Source of the DNA: Streptococcus marmotae
GTDB taxonomy: Bacteria > Bacillota > Bacilli > Lactobacillales > Streptococcaceae
DNA length: 64,000 nt
NCBI RefSeq assembly: GCF_001623565.1
Contig: NZ_CP015196.1
Span: forward strand, 992,001 to 1,056,000
Reading direction: 5' to 3'
Shown one piece after another: positions 17,561-26,428 of the stretch (within the stretch, counting starts at the first letter, position 1; each line of letters begins with the position of its first letter). A program made the position numbers and the translations under genes. The notes under the pieces were generated by a model. That model ran no database searches, had not been told where the DNA came from, and saw only the letters and a program-made list of their open reading frames with translations.

Positions 17561-18786
17561 CTAGGTTTGAACAGAAGTGGTCAGTTTATTTTTATGCATT
17601 TTCATATAGAGAAGATTTAAGGCAAGTCCTACCACTGCAAAGGCAATAGAGAGATAAAAGGCCTTACCGTAGTTTCCGTTGTTGGCATTGGCTAATTGAA
17701 TCGCTAGGCGAGGAGCAAAAAAGGCTGCTAAAGAATAGCCGGTAAAGATAATACCGTAGTTGACTCCTTGGTTGGCTGGTCCGTAGTTTTCCATGACAAT
17801 AGATGGAAAGACCCCCATAACCCCTCCGAAAAAATTCCAAGCCCGATGATTCCCATTGAGAAACCGACTTGACCAGGTATGAGAGTAAGAATAAGAAGGG
17901 AGACAATGACGACAGAGAAAATAATCAGAAGAGTCTGGCTACGGCCGATTTTATCAGACAGGCTTCCCCAAATAAAACGACCACTTGAATTACTAATAGA
18001 ATACAGGCTGACATAAAGTGCCGCTGTTCCAGCTGAGAGTCCAAACATAGTTTGACCAATTGGCGAAGCTTGTGAAGCAATCATTAAGCCTGAAAATGCA
18101 CCAACAAAGAACATAGAAAGAATAACATAGAAGATAGGGGTTGTAAGCATTTCTTTCCAAGTTTTGTTTACAACAGCATTTCCAGTCCGTACGGGAGGAT
18201 TCCACCCCTCTGGTTTGTAGTCAGCTGGGGCTGCTTTGATAAAGAAACTAGCGATTAGTACGATGATGAGGTAAACGAACCCAAGTGCTTTGAAAGCAAA
18301 GCTAGCGCTATGGTGCTGGATAAGATAGCTGGCAATTGGAGACGCAATGACGGCAGCAAACCCCATACCTGCTGTTAAAATGCCAGATGCCAACCCTCTT
18401 TTATCAGGAAAGAGGCGAATGGTATTGCTAAGAGCGCCAGAATAAGCAAATCCCTGTCCTAAGCCTGCTAGCAAACCGTAACTGAAATAGAGCATACCGG
18501 GAGTAGTGGACAATCCTGTCAGTATAAAGCCGACTGCAAAAAGGAGAGCACCACAAGCAATTGTCCATTTGACATAACCCTTATCGACTAAGTAACCTCC
18601 TAAAATCATTGGGATTGGGCCAATAGCGGAGTTGATAGCAAAGGCCAACATAATTTGCGGCATGGACCAGCCCGTCTCGAGGCTTAAAGGTTTTGCAAAG
18701 ACACTAAAGGAATAGATGGCGCCTGTACATAGTAAGATAGCAGTGGAAGCTAGAATGACTTGCCAACGATTGAGTGAACGATTCAT
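17561..18786 (-). pseudogene. MFS transporter of the oxalate/formate antiporter type, frameshifted
   Basis: About 410-residue 12-helix major facilitator split into two frames. The first (start at 18786, AGGAGGT before it) covers helices 1 to about 9 (SFSVFAKPLSLETGW; GLGQGFAYSGALSNT; GRFIWGSLSDKIGR). The frame is lost at a run of six T on the coding strand (17829-17834); adding one T would join GIF to FGGVMGVFPSIVMEN, which continues to 17561. The proper OFA pattern thus resumes after a single-base deletion. If real, the transporter is cut before helix 10. Substrate unknown (an organic anion is likely). Its neighbours are a broken AraC regulator and FMN-reductase genes. Confidence 0.82.
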
Positions 18787-18938
18787 AGCGAACCTCCTTT
18801 TGAGATTGTTTATTTTTTCACAAACACTATAACAAAAAGTAAATATCGGTGTCAATATTTCTTTGAAAAATTCCTTATATTTTTCATGAGAATGATAGAA
18901 TTATCAGCAAAACCAATACAATAACACTGAAAACAAGA

Positions 18939-18974
18939 GAAAAACGTTTACAAATCCGTGCTAAATAGTATAAT
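18939..18974 (+). promoter_or_regulatory. Promoter of the FMN reductase operon with overlapping cre-like site
   Basis: TTTACA (18947-18952), a 16-base spacer and TATAAT (18969-18974). A catabolite-response-like sequence, GAAAAACGTTTACA (18939-18952), matches the cre consensus at all but two fixed positions and overlaps the -35 box, where CcpA would repress. Confidence 0.45.
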
Positions 18975-19009
18975 GGTATCATCAAAAAGATTGTGAAAGG
19001 AGTAACAAT

Positions 19010-19612
19010 ATGAAGTTGGTAGCTATTGTTGGGACGAATTCAGCTCGTTCAACCAATCGAAAATTGTTGCAGTTTATGTCAAAGCATTTTCGCGATAAGG
19101 CGGAAATTGAGGTGTTGGAAATCAAGGATCTTCCTGCTTTCAATGAGCCAGCAGATAAGATAGCACCGGCAGCGGTAGCGGATTTTTCACAGAAAATTTT
19201 GGGGGCAGAAGGAGTGATTATTGCGACACCTGAGTATGACCATACGATTCCCGCACCATTGGCCTCAGCCTTAGAATGGATTGCCTACACCAGTCGTGCC
19301 CTCATCAATAAGCCAACGATGATTGTAGGAGCTTCCCTTGGTTCCTTGGGAACTTCTCGTGCTCAAGCTCATTTGCGTCAAATCTTAGATGCGCCTGAAT
19401 TAAAAGCACGCGTCATGCCAGGGACGGAGTTCTTTTTAGGACACTCAGAACAAGTTCTGGATGACGAATATCACTTGCACAATGAAGAGAAGGTACTCGA
19501 GTTAGAAGAGCATTTTGCAGAATTTCAACAATTTGTCCTGCTGACGAATCAACTAGTGCAACAGGCAGATACAGATAGCAAACGAGCTTTTGCTTGGGAG
19601 ACAGAAGAATAG
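19010..19612 (+). CDS. NADPH-dependent FMN reductase-like flavoprotein
   Basis: 200-aa flavodoxin-fold protein of the NADPH-dependent FMN/azo reductase family. The phosphate-binding loop is VGTNSARSTNRKL near the N-terminus, and the flavin loop is TPEYDHTIPAPLASALEW (about residues 77-94), followed by GASLGSLGTSRAQ. It is 13 bases upstream of a large fusion protein whose first 180 residues are a paralogue of it, so an ancestral duplication is evident. Likely job: supply reduced flavin or electrons to the partner reductase. GAAAGGAG lies before the ATG. Confidence 0.85.
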   Translation: MKLVAIVGTNSARSTNRKLLQFMSKHFRDKAEIEVLEIKDLPAFNEPADKIAPAAVADFSQKILGAEGVIIATPEYDHTIPAPLASALEWIAYTSRALINKPTMIVGASLGSLGTSRAQAHLRQILDAPELKARVMPGTEFFLGHSEQVLDDEYHLHNEEKVLELEEHFAEFQQFVLLTNQLVQQADTDSKRAFAWETEE

Positions 19613-19624
19613 GAGGTATGTTTG

Positions 19625-22039
19625 ATGAAATTAATAGGTATCGTAGGTACAAATGCTGAAAAATCATTGAATCGTCAGCTTTTACAGTTCATGCGGACTC
19701 ATTTTGCCAATAAGGCGGAGATTGAGATTTTGGAAATCAAAGATGTTCCTATGTTCAATGAAACAGATGATCAGACAGACTCTCCTGTCATTCAACTGTT
19801 TCATACAAAGATTACAGCAGCAGATGGAGTGATTATTGCAACACCTGAGCATAATCATACGATTCCATCTAGTTTAAATAGCTTAATTGAATGGCTGTCG
19901 TTTAACGTGCATCCGCTTGATGGGAAGCCGGTAATGATTGTCGGAGCATCGTACAATATTCAAGGTTCCTCACGTGCGCAGCTCCATCTTCGTCAAATTT
20001 TGGATGCTCCTGGAGTCAATGCATTAGTCATGCCAGGAAGTGAATTTTTACTTGGTAGAGCTCATCAGGCATTTGATGAAAATGGTCGTTTAAAATCTGA
20101 AGGAACTATTGACTTTTTAGAATCGTGTTTTTACCGCTTTTTACGCTTTGTTACCGTTGCCAGTCAATTAAGCATTCCGGAAGAAATCCGCTTTGAACCA
20201 GGGACCTACTCGGTGACCACCCAAGGGCATAATGGTCAATTACCAATGTTGGTCACTTTATCAGAAGAAAAGATTGAAAAAATTGACATTGATTCCTCAG
20301 GTGAATCTTCAGGAATTGCGGATATTGTCTTTACTCGGATTCCAAATGAAATCATTGAAGGGCAGACCTTGAACGTGGACACCATTTCAGGTGCTTCTGT
20401 CACGTCTCAAGGGGTATTAGATGGTGTGGCGCGTGCAGTTAAGCTAGCAGGTGCTAATCCAGATATTTTACGGAAACGCAGTAAGGCGCCATCTGCTTTG
20501 GATAAAGAAGACAAGGAATATGAAACTGATGTCGTTGTCGTTGGTGGTGGTGGTGCTGGTCTTGCGGCGGCCGCTGCTGTATTGCAAGAGGGCAAGCAAG
20601 TGATAGTCGTTGAGAAGTTCCCAGCGATTGGTGGAAATACTGTGCGGGCAGGTGGGCCAATGAATGCCCCGGATCCTCAGTGGCAAAAAGGTTTCGCAGC
20701 TCATCCAGGTGAAGATCACAATTTGAGAGATTTAATCAATCTTGATGAGACAGAAATTGATCCTGAATTTCTGGAAGATTTCCGTGCTTTGAAGCTAGAG
20801 GTAGAGCAGTATCTGCAAAATCCAAGTTATCTGTTTGACTCAACACTCTTATATCGTATTCAGACCTATATTGGAGGCAAGCGACGTGATTTACAAGGGC
20901 AAGAAATTCATGGAGACTATGATCTCTTGAAAATCTTGACAGAAAAAGCCTTGGAATCTGTACGCTGGTTAGAAGATATTGGGGTTGAATTTGATCATTC
21001 AGATGTCACAATGCCTGTTGGAGCTCTTTGGCGCCGTGGTCATAAACCGGTTCAGCCGATGGGCTATGCCTTCATCTCTGTTTTGGAACGCTTTGTTAAG
21101 GAGCAAGGCGGCCAGATTTTAACAGACTCTCCAGTGAAGGAGCTTATTGTTGAAGATGGTATTGTACGGGGAGTAATTGCCACAGGTCGAAATGGTCAAA
21201 CGGTGACAATCCGTTCGAAAGCAGTTGTATTGGCCTCTGGTGGATTTGGTGCTAATACTAAAATGTTGCAAGAATACAACACTTATTGGACGAAGATTGA
21301 TGACGATATTGCAACCTCTAATACCCCTGCGGTAACAGGCGACGGTATTATTCTTGGTCAGTCTGTCGGTGCAGACGTGGTTGGCATGGGCTTTAGCCAA
21401 ATGATGCCCGTCTCTGATCCAGTGACAGGAGCCCTCTTTTCTGGTCTGCAAGTTCCTCCAGCTAACTTTATCATGGTCAATCAAGAAGGGAAACGCTTCG
21501 TAGATGAATACGGTAGCCGCGATAAATTATCACAGGCAGCGATTGACAATGGAGGTCTCTTCTATCTAATTGCAGATGATCGCATCAAGGAAACGGCTTA
21601 TAATACCAGCCAAGAAAAGATAGATGCCCAGGTAGCGGCAGGGACACTTTTCCGTGCAGATACGTTGGAAGCATTAGCTGAGCAGATCAATATCGATCCC
21701 GCAACCTTGGTGGAGACAATCCGTCGATACAATCAATACGTAGAAGATGGTTACGATCCAGAGTTTCACAAAGGCGGTTTCGATCTCAAATGTGTGCAGG
21801 CACCGTATTATGCTACCCCTCGGAAACCAGCCGTTCACCATACCATGGGTGGATTGAAAATCGATCCGAGTACGCATGTGCTTGATACCCAGTCACAAGT
21901 GATTGCAGGCCTGTATGCGGCAGGTGAGGTGGCCGGAGGTCTTCATGCCGGAAACCGATTAGGTGGAAATTCATTGACAGATATCTTTACATTTGGCCGC
22001 ATTGCAGGTCAAACAGCTGTCAAAGAACAGTGTCAATAA
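19625..22039 (+). CDS. Cytosolic flavocytochrome-c-like fumarate (enoate) reductase fused to an FMN reductase domain
   Basis: 804 aa, three domains. Residues 1-180: NADPH-dependent FMN reductase, paralogous to the preceding gene. About 195-280: FMN_bind domain with the covalent flavinylation motif SGASVTS near residue 255, the kind modified by ApbE. About 300-804: FAD_binding_2 fumarate-reductase/succinate-dehydrogenase flavoprotein, with the dinucleotide fold [18 protein letters not shown] and the late catalytic/FAD segment [10 protein letters not shown] and [11 protein letters not shown]. No signal peptide and no haem-binding CxxCH, so it is a soluble one-chain NAD(P)H:fumarate or related enoate reductase. 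AGGAGG eight bases before the ATG at 19625. A TTG three bases earlier is in frame but less likely. Confidence 0.88.
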   Translation: MKLIGIVGTNAEKSLNRQLLQFMRTHFANKAEIEILEIKDVPMFNETDDQTDSPVIQLFHTKITAADGVIIATPEHNHTIPSSLNSLIEWLSFNVHPLDGKPVMIVGASYNIQGSSRAQLHLRQILDAPGVNALVMPGSEFLLGRAHQAFDENGRLKSEGTIDFLESCFYRFLRFVTVASQLSIPEEIRFEPGTYSVTTQGHNGQLPMLVTLSEEKIEKIDIDSSGESSGIADIVFTRIPNEIIEGQTLNVDTISGASVTSQGVLDGVARAVKLAGANPDILRKRSKAPSALDKEDKEYETDVVVVGGGGAGLAAAAAVLQEGKQVIVVEKFPAIGGNTVRAGGPMNAPDPQWQKGFAAHPGEDHNLRDLINLDETEIDPEFLEDFRALKLEVEQYLQNPSYLFDSTLLYRIQTYIGGKRRDLQGQEIHGDYDLLKILTEKALESVRWLEDIGVEFDHSDVTMPVGALWRRGHKPVQPMGYAFISVLERFVKEQGGQILTDSPVKELIVEDGIVRGVIATGRNGQTVTIRSKAVVLASGGFGANTKMLQEYNTYWTKIDDDIATSNTPAVTGDGIILGQSVGADVVGMGFSQMMPVSDPVTGALFSGLQVPPANFIMVNQEGKRFVDEYGSRDKLSQAAIDNGGLFYLIADDRIKETAYNTSQEKIDAQVAAGTLFRADTLEALAEQINIDPATLVETIRRYNQYVEDGYDPEFHKGGFDLKCVQAPYYATPRKPAVHHTMGGLKIDPSTHVLDTQSQVIAGLYAAGEVAGGLHAGNRLGGNSLTDIFTFGRIAGQTAVKEQCQ

Positions 22040-22046
22040 CCTTTTA

Positions 22047-22087
22047 AACAGTCTGGACAAAGCAGTTTGTCTAGGCTGTTATTTTTA
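22047..22087 (+). terminator. Terminator after the fumarate-reductase-like gene
   Basis: Imperfect 15-bp stem from AACAGTCTGGACAAA (22047-22061) and TTTGTCTAGGCTGTT (22066-22080) with a GCAG loop, then ATTTTT. Confidence 0.75.
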
Positions 22088-22204
22088 GCTTAGTGACGGT
22101 AAAAAGATAGTTCATCAAACCTTATCTAGATACTGTTTAAAAAGTTTTAAATCGGTATTTGGTAACAAGGCTGAGCTAATCGCTATTAAAAGTGCACTTC
22201 TACA

Positions 22205-22258
22205 GCAAAATAAAAAGAACTTAACCTGCGCAATACATACAGGATAAAGTTCTTTCTT
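22205..22258 (-). terminator. Terminator of msrA
   Basis: Imperfect stem between AAGAACTTAACCTG and CAGGATAAAGTTCTT (about 22217-22255); on the minus strand it is followed by a T-rich TTTTTATTTTG. It lies just after the msrA stop. Confidence 0.6.
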
Positions 22259-22294
22259 AGAATAGATTGAGTAACAAGTAAGTAAATCTTTATT

Positions 22295-22789
22295 TTACTT
22301 CTGTAAAGGTACTCTAGCCAAAGTCAAATCAATATGGCAATAGCCTGTTGGGTTTTTCTTGAGATAGTCTTGATGATAGTCTTCGGCATCCAGAAAATGG
22401 CGTAAGGATTCGAGCTCAACAGCTAGAGGACGTCCATCATGTTCTTGACTAACAACCTGCATCATCTCTTGTGCCATTGCCTTGTCACTCTCATCGGTAT
22501 AATAAATGCCCGTACGGTACTGACGGCCAATATCATTTCCTTGTTGATTGATGGAGAAAGGGTTGATAATGCGGAAATAGTGTTGAAGTAACTCACGTAA
22601 TGTGATACGTTCTGGGTCGTAGGTGACAGCAACAGTTTCTGCATGATCTGTCGCATCAATTAAGGCATAGGCAGTCACTTCAGATTGGCCGTTGGCATAT
22701 CCTACACGGGTTTCGACTACTCCGTCAATCAAGTCAAAGTAGCCTTCGACACCCCAAAAGCAGCCACCAGCTAGATAAATTGTTTTCAT
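22295..22789 (-). CDS. msrA: Peptide methionine-S-sulfoxide reductase A
   Basis: 164-aa repair enzyme reducing the S epimer of methionine sulfoxide with electrons from thioredoxin. The catalytic Cys is in the N-terminal GGCFWGVEGYF; conserved downstream blocks include RVGYANGQ, DHAETVAV and NQQGNDIGRQYRTGIYY. The usual C-terminal resolving Cys lies in PTGYCHID. TTGGAGG lies before the ATG. It is transcribed with msrB, 39 bases upstream, as two genes and not as the MsrAB fusion seen in some streptococci. No signal peptide, so cytosolic. Confidence 0.93.
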   Translation of the reverse strand: MKTIYLAGGCFWGVEGYFDLIDGVVETRVGYANGQSEVTAYALIDATDHAETVAVTYDPERITLRELLQHYFRIINPFSINQQGNDIGRQYRTGIYYTDESDKAMAQEMMQVVSQEHDGRPLAVELESLRHFLDAEDYHQDYLKKNPTGYCHIDLTLARVPLQK

Positions 22790-22828
22790 ATGCTTACCTC
22801 CAATTTCTAAAATGAGATGCTTGTATCT

Positions 22829-23266
22829 TTATTGAACTAGAGCCATATAATCTTTGTAGCCTTCTTTTTCCATATCTTCATAAGGAATAAACCTGAGCGC
22901 AGCAGAATTGATACAGTAGCGCAGCCCGCCTTGATCAACTGGACCGTCAGTAAAGACATGGCCCAAGTGCGAATCTGCTTCCTTGCTACGCACTTCGACA
23001 CGCCGCATCCCAAAAGAATGGTCTTCGTGGTTGGTTACTCGATGTTGCTCAATCGGTTTTGTAAAGGCTGGCCAGCCGCAGCCAGAGTTATATTTATCCG
23101 TAGAAGCAAACAGGGGTTCTCCACTGACAATATCAACATAAATCCCTTTTTCGAAAAACTCATCGTATTCTCCAGTGAAAGCGCGCTCAGTAGCGGCATT
23201 TTGCGTCACTTCATACGCCAAGTCACCGATACGCTCACGCAATGCTTTTTTATTTTCTTGTACCAT
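22829..23266 (-). CDS. msrB: Peptide methionine-R-sulfoxide reductase B
   Basis: 145-aa enzyme reducing the R epimer of methionine sulfoxide. Blocks typical of Msr[43 protein letters not shown] and the catalytic Cys in [11 protein letters not shown]. The two CxxC pairs that bind structural zinc in some MsrB proteins are absent, so this is the zinc-free form. AAAGGAG sits before the ATG. First gene of the msrB-msrA pair; probably serves oxidative-stress protection with the thioredoxin encoded at 16037. Confidence 0.93.
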   Translation of the reverse strand: MVQENKKALRERIGDLAYEVTQNAATERAFTGEYDEFFEKGIYVDIVSGEPLFASTDKYNSGCGWPAFTKPIEQHRVTNHEDHSFGMRRVEVRSKEADSHLGHVFTDGPVDQGGLRYCINSAALRFIPYEDMEKEGYKDYMALVQ

Positions 23267-23579
23267 GTACGGTTCTCCTTTATAAAATCTTTTTACTGCT
23301 GCCGCTGAGAAGAAATAACTGTATTCTTGACTATTTCGTTTTTAAAAGCTCTGTTCGTGTTGACCTTAGCATATAGACCATAATCATACTGTTAAGCTCT
23401 AGCGCGTGAACTCTTTTCTTGGGATATTGAGCTTAGAATCGGTATTCATCGCTAGTTATTCAACCCATCTAAAAACTCAAATGGCCGTCTAACAGAATGC
23501 TAGTACACAGCCATTTCCGATAAAGGTCACATCAGAGCACATTCTCTTTGCTCACTCTTTTGATAAATCGTTTGTTTGA
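23267..23579. other. Gene-free stretch between msrB and the NrdI-like gene
   Basis: No convincing frame. AAATGGC (23479-23485) pairs with GCCATTT (23511-23517); on the minus strand it leads into GAGTTTTT and can serve as terminator of the NrdI-like gene. The msrB promoter must also lie here, but no clear boxes were recognised. Confidence 0.45.
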
Positions 23580-23939
23580 TTACAGAGTTTCTAAGATTTT
23601 AGCCAAATCTTCTATCTCTTGAGGAGTACCTGCTCCATCTAATTTGGCTAGGATGGGCACTTGATAGGCTTGAGCAATGTTTTCTGCTGCAAAGTTAAAG
23701 GTTTCAGCATGTTTGGCCATTGATCCACTCCCAACAACGGCCTTGATGCCTGGATTATTGGCTAAAAACTGTTCAACGATCTTCGGTGTTTTTCCTTTTC
23801 CTGTAGAATAGGTAAAAATCACATAGTTCCCATCAATTTTCTCACTCCCTGTCTCTATTTTTAAGGTATCTGTCAGATTAAGCTGATTCACGATTTTTTC
23901 AACATGGCCCGTACGGCTTGCATAAACGATTTTTGTCAT
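23580..23939 (-). CDS. NrdI-like flavodoxin
   Basis: 119 aa, flavodoxin fold of the NrdI family: phosphate loop YASRTGHVEKIV, second flavin loop TYSTGKGKTP and the GSGSMAK segment. NrdI reduces the manganese cofactor of class Ib ribonucleotide reductase, but streptococci often carry an extra NrdI-like paralogue away from nrdEF; this copy has no nrd genes next to it. Instead it follows a MarR regulator by six bases on the same strand, so it may serve a redox-stress role under MarR control. The exact function is uncertain. Confidence 0.7.
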   Translation of the reverse strand: MTKIVYASRTGHVEKIVNQLNLTDTLKIETGSEKIDGNYVIFTYSTGKGKTPKIVEQFLANNPGIKAVVGSGSMAKHAETFNFAAENIAQAYQVPILAKLDGAGTPQEIEDLAKILETL

Positions 23940-23945
23940 CTCTAT

Positions 23946-24428
23946 TTATTTTTCCTTTCGTTCCTGTCTGAATGTCTCTAGCATTATTTGTAATAATTGT
24001 AAAAGGTTGTCGTTATTCATACTCCCCTTAAAGCTTTTAGCAATGTCCGCTTGAATAGCCAAGGCCTCCTGCTTTAGGTTGTCGCCTTTTTGAGTGAGGG
24101 TAACAGTTAAGTCCCGAGCATCTGTTTGTGAGCGTTCCCTAGTGACAAATCCTTTCTCCTCTAATTTCTTTAGGACAGGTGTTAGGGTACCACTATCTAG
24201 GAAGACCCTATCCCTTAGCTCACGAGTGATGATGCTGTGCTCTTCCCAAAGAACCATCATGACGACATATTGGGTATAAGTCAGTCCGATGTCAGCTAAA
24301 AAAGGCGTATAGCGATTGATAAACTCTCTCGAAGCAACATACAAAGAAAAACAGAGGTTGTGTTCTAAAAGGAGGCTTTGTGACTGTTCTTCAATTTGAT
24401 TACCAATTACTTGTTGTATCTGTGGCAC
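23946..24428 (-). CDS. MarR-family transcriptional regulator
   Basis: 160-aa winged-helix repressor. Recognition region: EHSIITRELRDRVFLDSGTLTPVLKKLEEKGFVTRERSQTDARD in family order, including the wing with the conserved D-x-R. A Cys in the N-terminal helix (NLCFSLYV) sits where OhrR-type members have their peroxide-sensing Cys, so redox sensing is possible. The start is GTG at 24428, supported by AAGGAGG seven to eight bases upstream. First gene of an operon with the NrdI-like flavodoxin; AT-rich repeats of ATCAATT and TTGTTTAAA/TTTAACAAA (24440-24490) just upstream may be its operator. Confidence 0.85.
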   Translation of the reverse strand: MPQIQQVIGNQIEEQSQSLLLEHNLCFSLYVASREFINRYTPFLADIGLTYTQYVVMMVLWEEHSIITRELRDRVFLDSGTLTPVLKKLEEKGFVTRERSQTDARDLTVTLTQKGDNLKQEALAIQADIAKSFKGSMNNDNLLQLLQIMLETFRQERKEK

Positions 24429-24635
24429 TTTAACCTCCTTAAAATCAATTTTATCAAATCAATTGTTTAAAATTAGTTTAACAAAATCAACTAAATCTGC
24501 CAAAGATTTTGCTTGTAATTTTTAAGACAATTGGCTATTCAGTATGGTTGGTTAGATTTTATATCCTGTTCAAGAGGGTTTTTAATATTTTCATGAAGAA
24601 TAAACTGTATTTATGAAATTTTTCAACAAATGTTC

Positions 24636-24663
24636 TTGCCTTTTTTCATTTTTTCGTTATACT
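24636..24663 (+). promoter_or_regulatory. Promoter of the glycine riboswitch / AGCS transcript
   Basis: TTGCCT (24636-24641), a 16-base spacer, TATACT (24658-24663). It would start a leader of about 370 nucleotides carrying the riboswitch. Confidence 0.5.
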
Positions 24664-24669
24664 AGTAAG

Positions 24670-25010
24670 TAACTCAATTGTCTGTTTGGTTCATTTTCGT
24701 AGGAAGTAACGAAGTCGTATGGTGGATTAGATAGATGATATAAACAAATACCGGTTGACGTTTCATAGGAGGATTTTACTCCAACTGTGGGAAAGACGGA
24801 ACTCTGGAGAGACCGTAATGGCGCCGAAGGGGCAAGGTGGTGTGTCAGTACATCACTCAAACTCTCAGGCAAAAGGACAGAGCATAGGAATGTGGAAATA
24901 AATTTCCCCTAGGCTAGTGGATAGAATGACTGCTGATGAGACAAAAAATGCAGTATCCTTCTCATTATGGTTGAAACAGAGTTTGACAGTCGTGGTCAGG
25001 CTCTTTTGTT
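24670..25010 (+). promoter_or_regulatory. Glycine riboswitch and its terminator upstream of the AGCS symporter
   Basis: A canonical gcvT-type aptamer spans about 24802-24882: P1 CTCTG/CAGAG, the GGAGAGA entry, GCGCCGAAGGGGCAA and the diagnostic CTCAGGCAAAAGGACAGAG. One aptamer is clearly canonical; flanking parts (24740-24800 and 24884-24935) could be a partner or ghost aptamer but are not convincing. A terminator follows: AGAGTTTGAC (24978-24987) pairs with GTCAGGCTCT (24995-25004), then TTTT. The control of a transport gene suggests that intracellular glycine tunes symporter expression. Confidence 0.88.
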
Positions 25011-25040
25011 TATCCTAGATTAGAATATGGAGGAGATAGG

Positions 25041-26372
25041 ATGGTAGAAATCTTACAACGTGTCAATGGTTTGGTTTGGGGTGCCCCGTTACTGATGTTG
25101 TTGGTAGGAACAGGAATCTATTTTAGTTTTCGATTAGGGCTTTTTCAGGTCAGAAAACTGCCGCAGGCTCTTAGGCTTGTCTTAGCAGATGATGGGAGTG
25201 GGCAGGGAGATGTCTCTAGCTTTGCAGCCCTTTGTACGGCTCTTGCAGCAACGGTAGGAACAGGAAATATTGTCGGAGTAGCAACCGCCATTAAAATGGG
25301 TGGACCAGGAGCCCTCTTTTGGATGTGGGTAGCAGCCTTTTTTGGAATGGCAACTAAGTATGCAGAAGGTTTTTTGGCGATCAAATATCGGACAAAAGAT
25401 GCTAACGGTCAGGTAGCTGGAGGCCCTATGCACTACATCACAATTGGGATGGGTGAAAAATGGAAGCCTTTGGCGATCTTCTTTGCGATTTCAGGCGTTT
25501 TAGTGGCCTTTCTTGGTATCGGTACCTTTACACAGGTCAATTCGATTACCTCTTCCTTGGAAAATAGCTTTGCCTTTTCTCCTCAGGTTGTGAGTATCAT
25601 TTTGGCGGTTCTTGTAGGGGTCATTATCTTTGGGGGGATTGAGGCTATCTCCAATGTCTCTACGAAGGTTGTCCCTTTTATGGCTCTTTTGTATATTGCA
25701 GCAACGGTGACAGTGTTAGCTGTGAATGCGCATCAATTACTGCCCACCCTTGTTTTAGTCGCAAAAAGTGCCTTTACACCAAGTGCGGCTCTAGGTGGTT
25801 TTGCGGGAGCTAGCGTACGTGCGGCGATTCAAAACGGGATTGCTCGAGGCGTTTTTTCAAATGAATCAGGGCTCGGTTCAGCCCCGATTGCAGCAGCGGC
25901 TGCTAAGTCCAATCAGCCGGTTGAACAGGGCTTGATTTCGATGGTTGGGACTTTTATTGATACCATTATTATTTGTAGCTTGACTGGCTTGTCCATTTTG
26001 GTGACTGGTCAGTGGACGGTGGAAGGGCTAGAAGGTGCGCCGTTGACACAAGCAGCATTTGCAACTTTTTTTGGAAACCCAGGAGCCCTTGCCCTGACCT
26101 TTAGCCTAGTTCTTTTTGCCTTTACAACCATTTTAGGGTGGAGTTATTATGGGGAGCGGTGTTTTGAATTTCTCTTTGGGACACGGTTTATCCTGCTGTA
26201 TCGCCTTATCTTTATTGCCATGGTCGCCTTGGGTGGCTTTCTCCAATTAGAAGTGATTTGGATGATTGCGGATATTGTCAATGGCCTAATGGCTCTGCCG
26301 AATCTGATTGCCTTACTAGCTTTATCGCCCATCATTATTCGTGAGACAAGACAGTACTTTAAGGAAAGATAG
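25041..26372 (+). CDS. Sodium:alanine/glycine symporter (AGCS family)
   Basis: 443-aa inner membrane protein with about 11 hydrophobic helices, which carries alanine or glycine with Na+. Family signatures: LCTALAATVGTGNIVGVATAI near residues 66-86, FWMWVAAFFGMATKYAEG, and FSNESGLGSAPIAAAAAKS near 276-294. TGGAGGAGATAGG precedes the ATG. The glycine riboswitch directly upstream makes glycine the likely substrate; whether it imports or exports under physiological conditions cannot be read from sequence. An MscS channel gene follows after 56 bases. Confidence 0.92.
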   Translation: MVEILQRVNGLVWGAPLLMLLVGTGIYFSFRLGLFQVRKLPQALRLVLADDGSGQGDVSSFAALCTALAATVGTGNIVGVATAIKMGGPGALFWMWVAAFFGMATKYAEGFLAIKYRTKDANGQVAGGPMHYITIGMGEKWKPLAIFFAISGVLVAFLGIGTFTQVNSITSSLENSFAFSPQVVSIILAVLVGVIIFGGIEAISNVSTKVVPFMALLYIAATVTVLAVNAHQLLPTLVLVAKSAFTPSAALGGFAGASVRAAIQNGIARGVFSNESGLGSAPIAAAAAKSNQPVEQGLISMVGTFIDTIIICSLTGLSILVTGQWTVEGLEGAPLTQAAFATFFGNPGALALTFSLVLFAFTTILGWSYYGERCFEFLFGTRFILLYRLIFIAMVALGGFLQLEVIWMIADIVNGLMALPNLIALLALSPIIIRETRQYFKER

Positions 26373-26428
26373 ATCAAAAGGCTGCCCATCTACCAAAATA
26401 TGACCTCTTCTTGTTAGAAAGGAAGAAT

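Noticed and set aside
24884..24935. Second complete glycine aptamer
   Set aside because: Lacks the CTCAGG...GGACAGAG core; at most a ghost or expression-platform piece.
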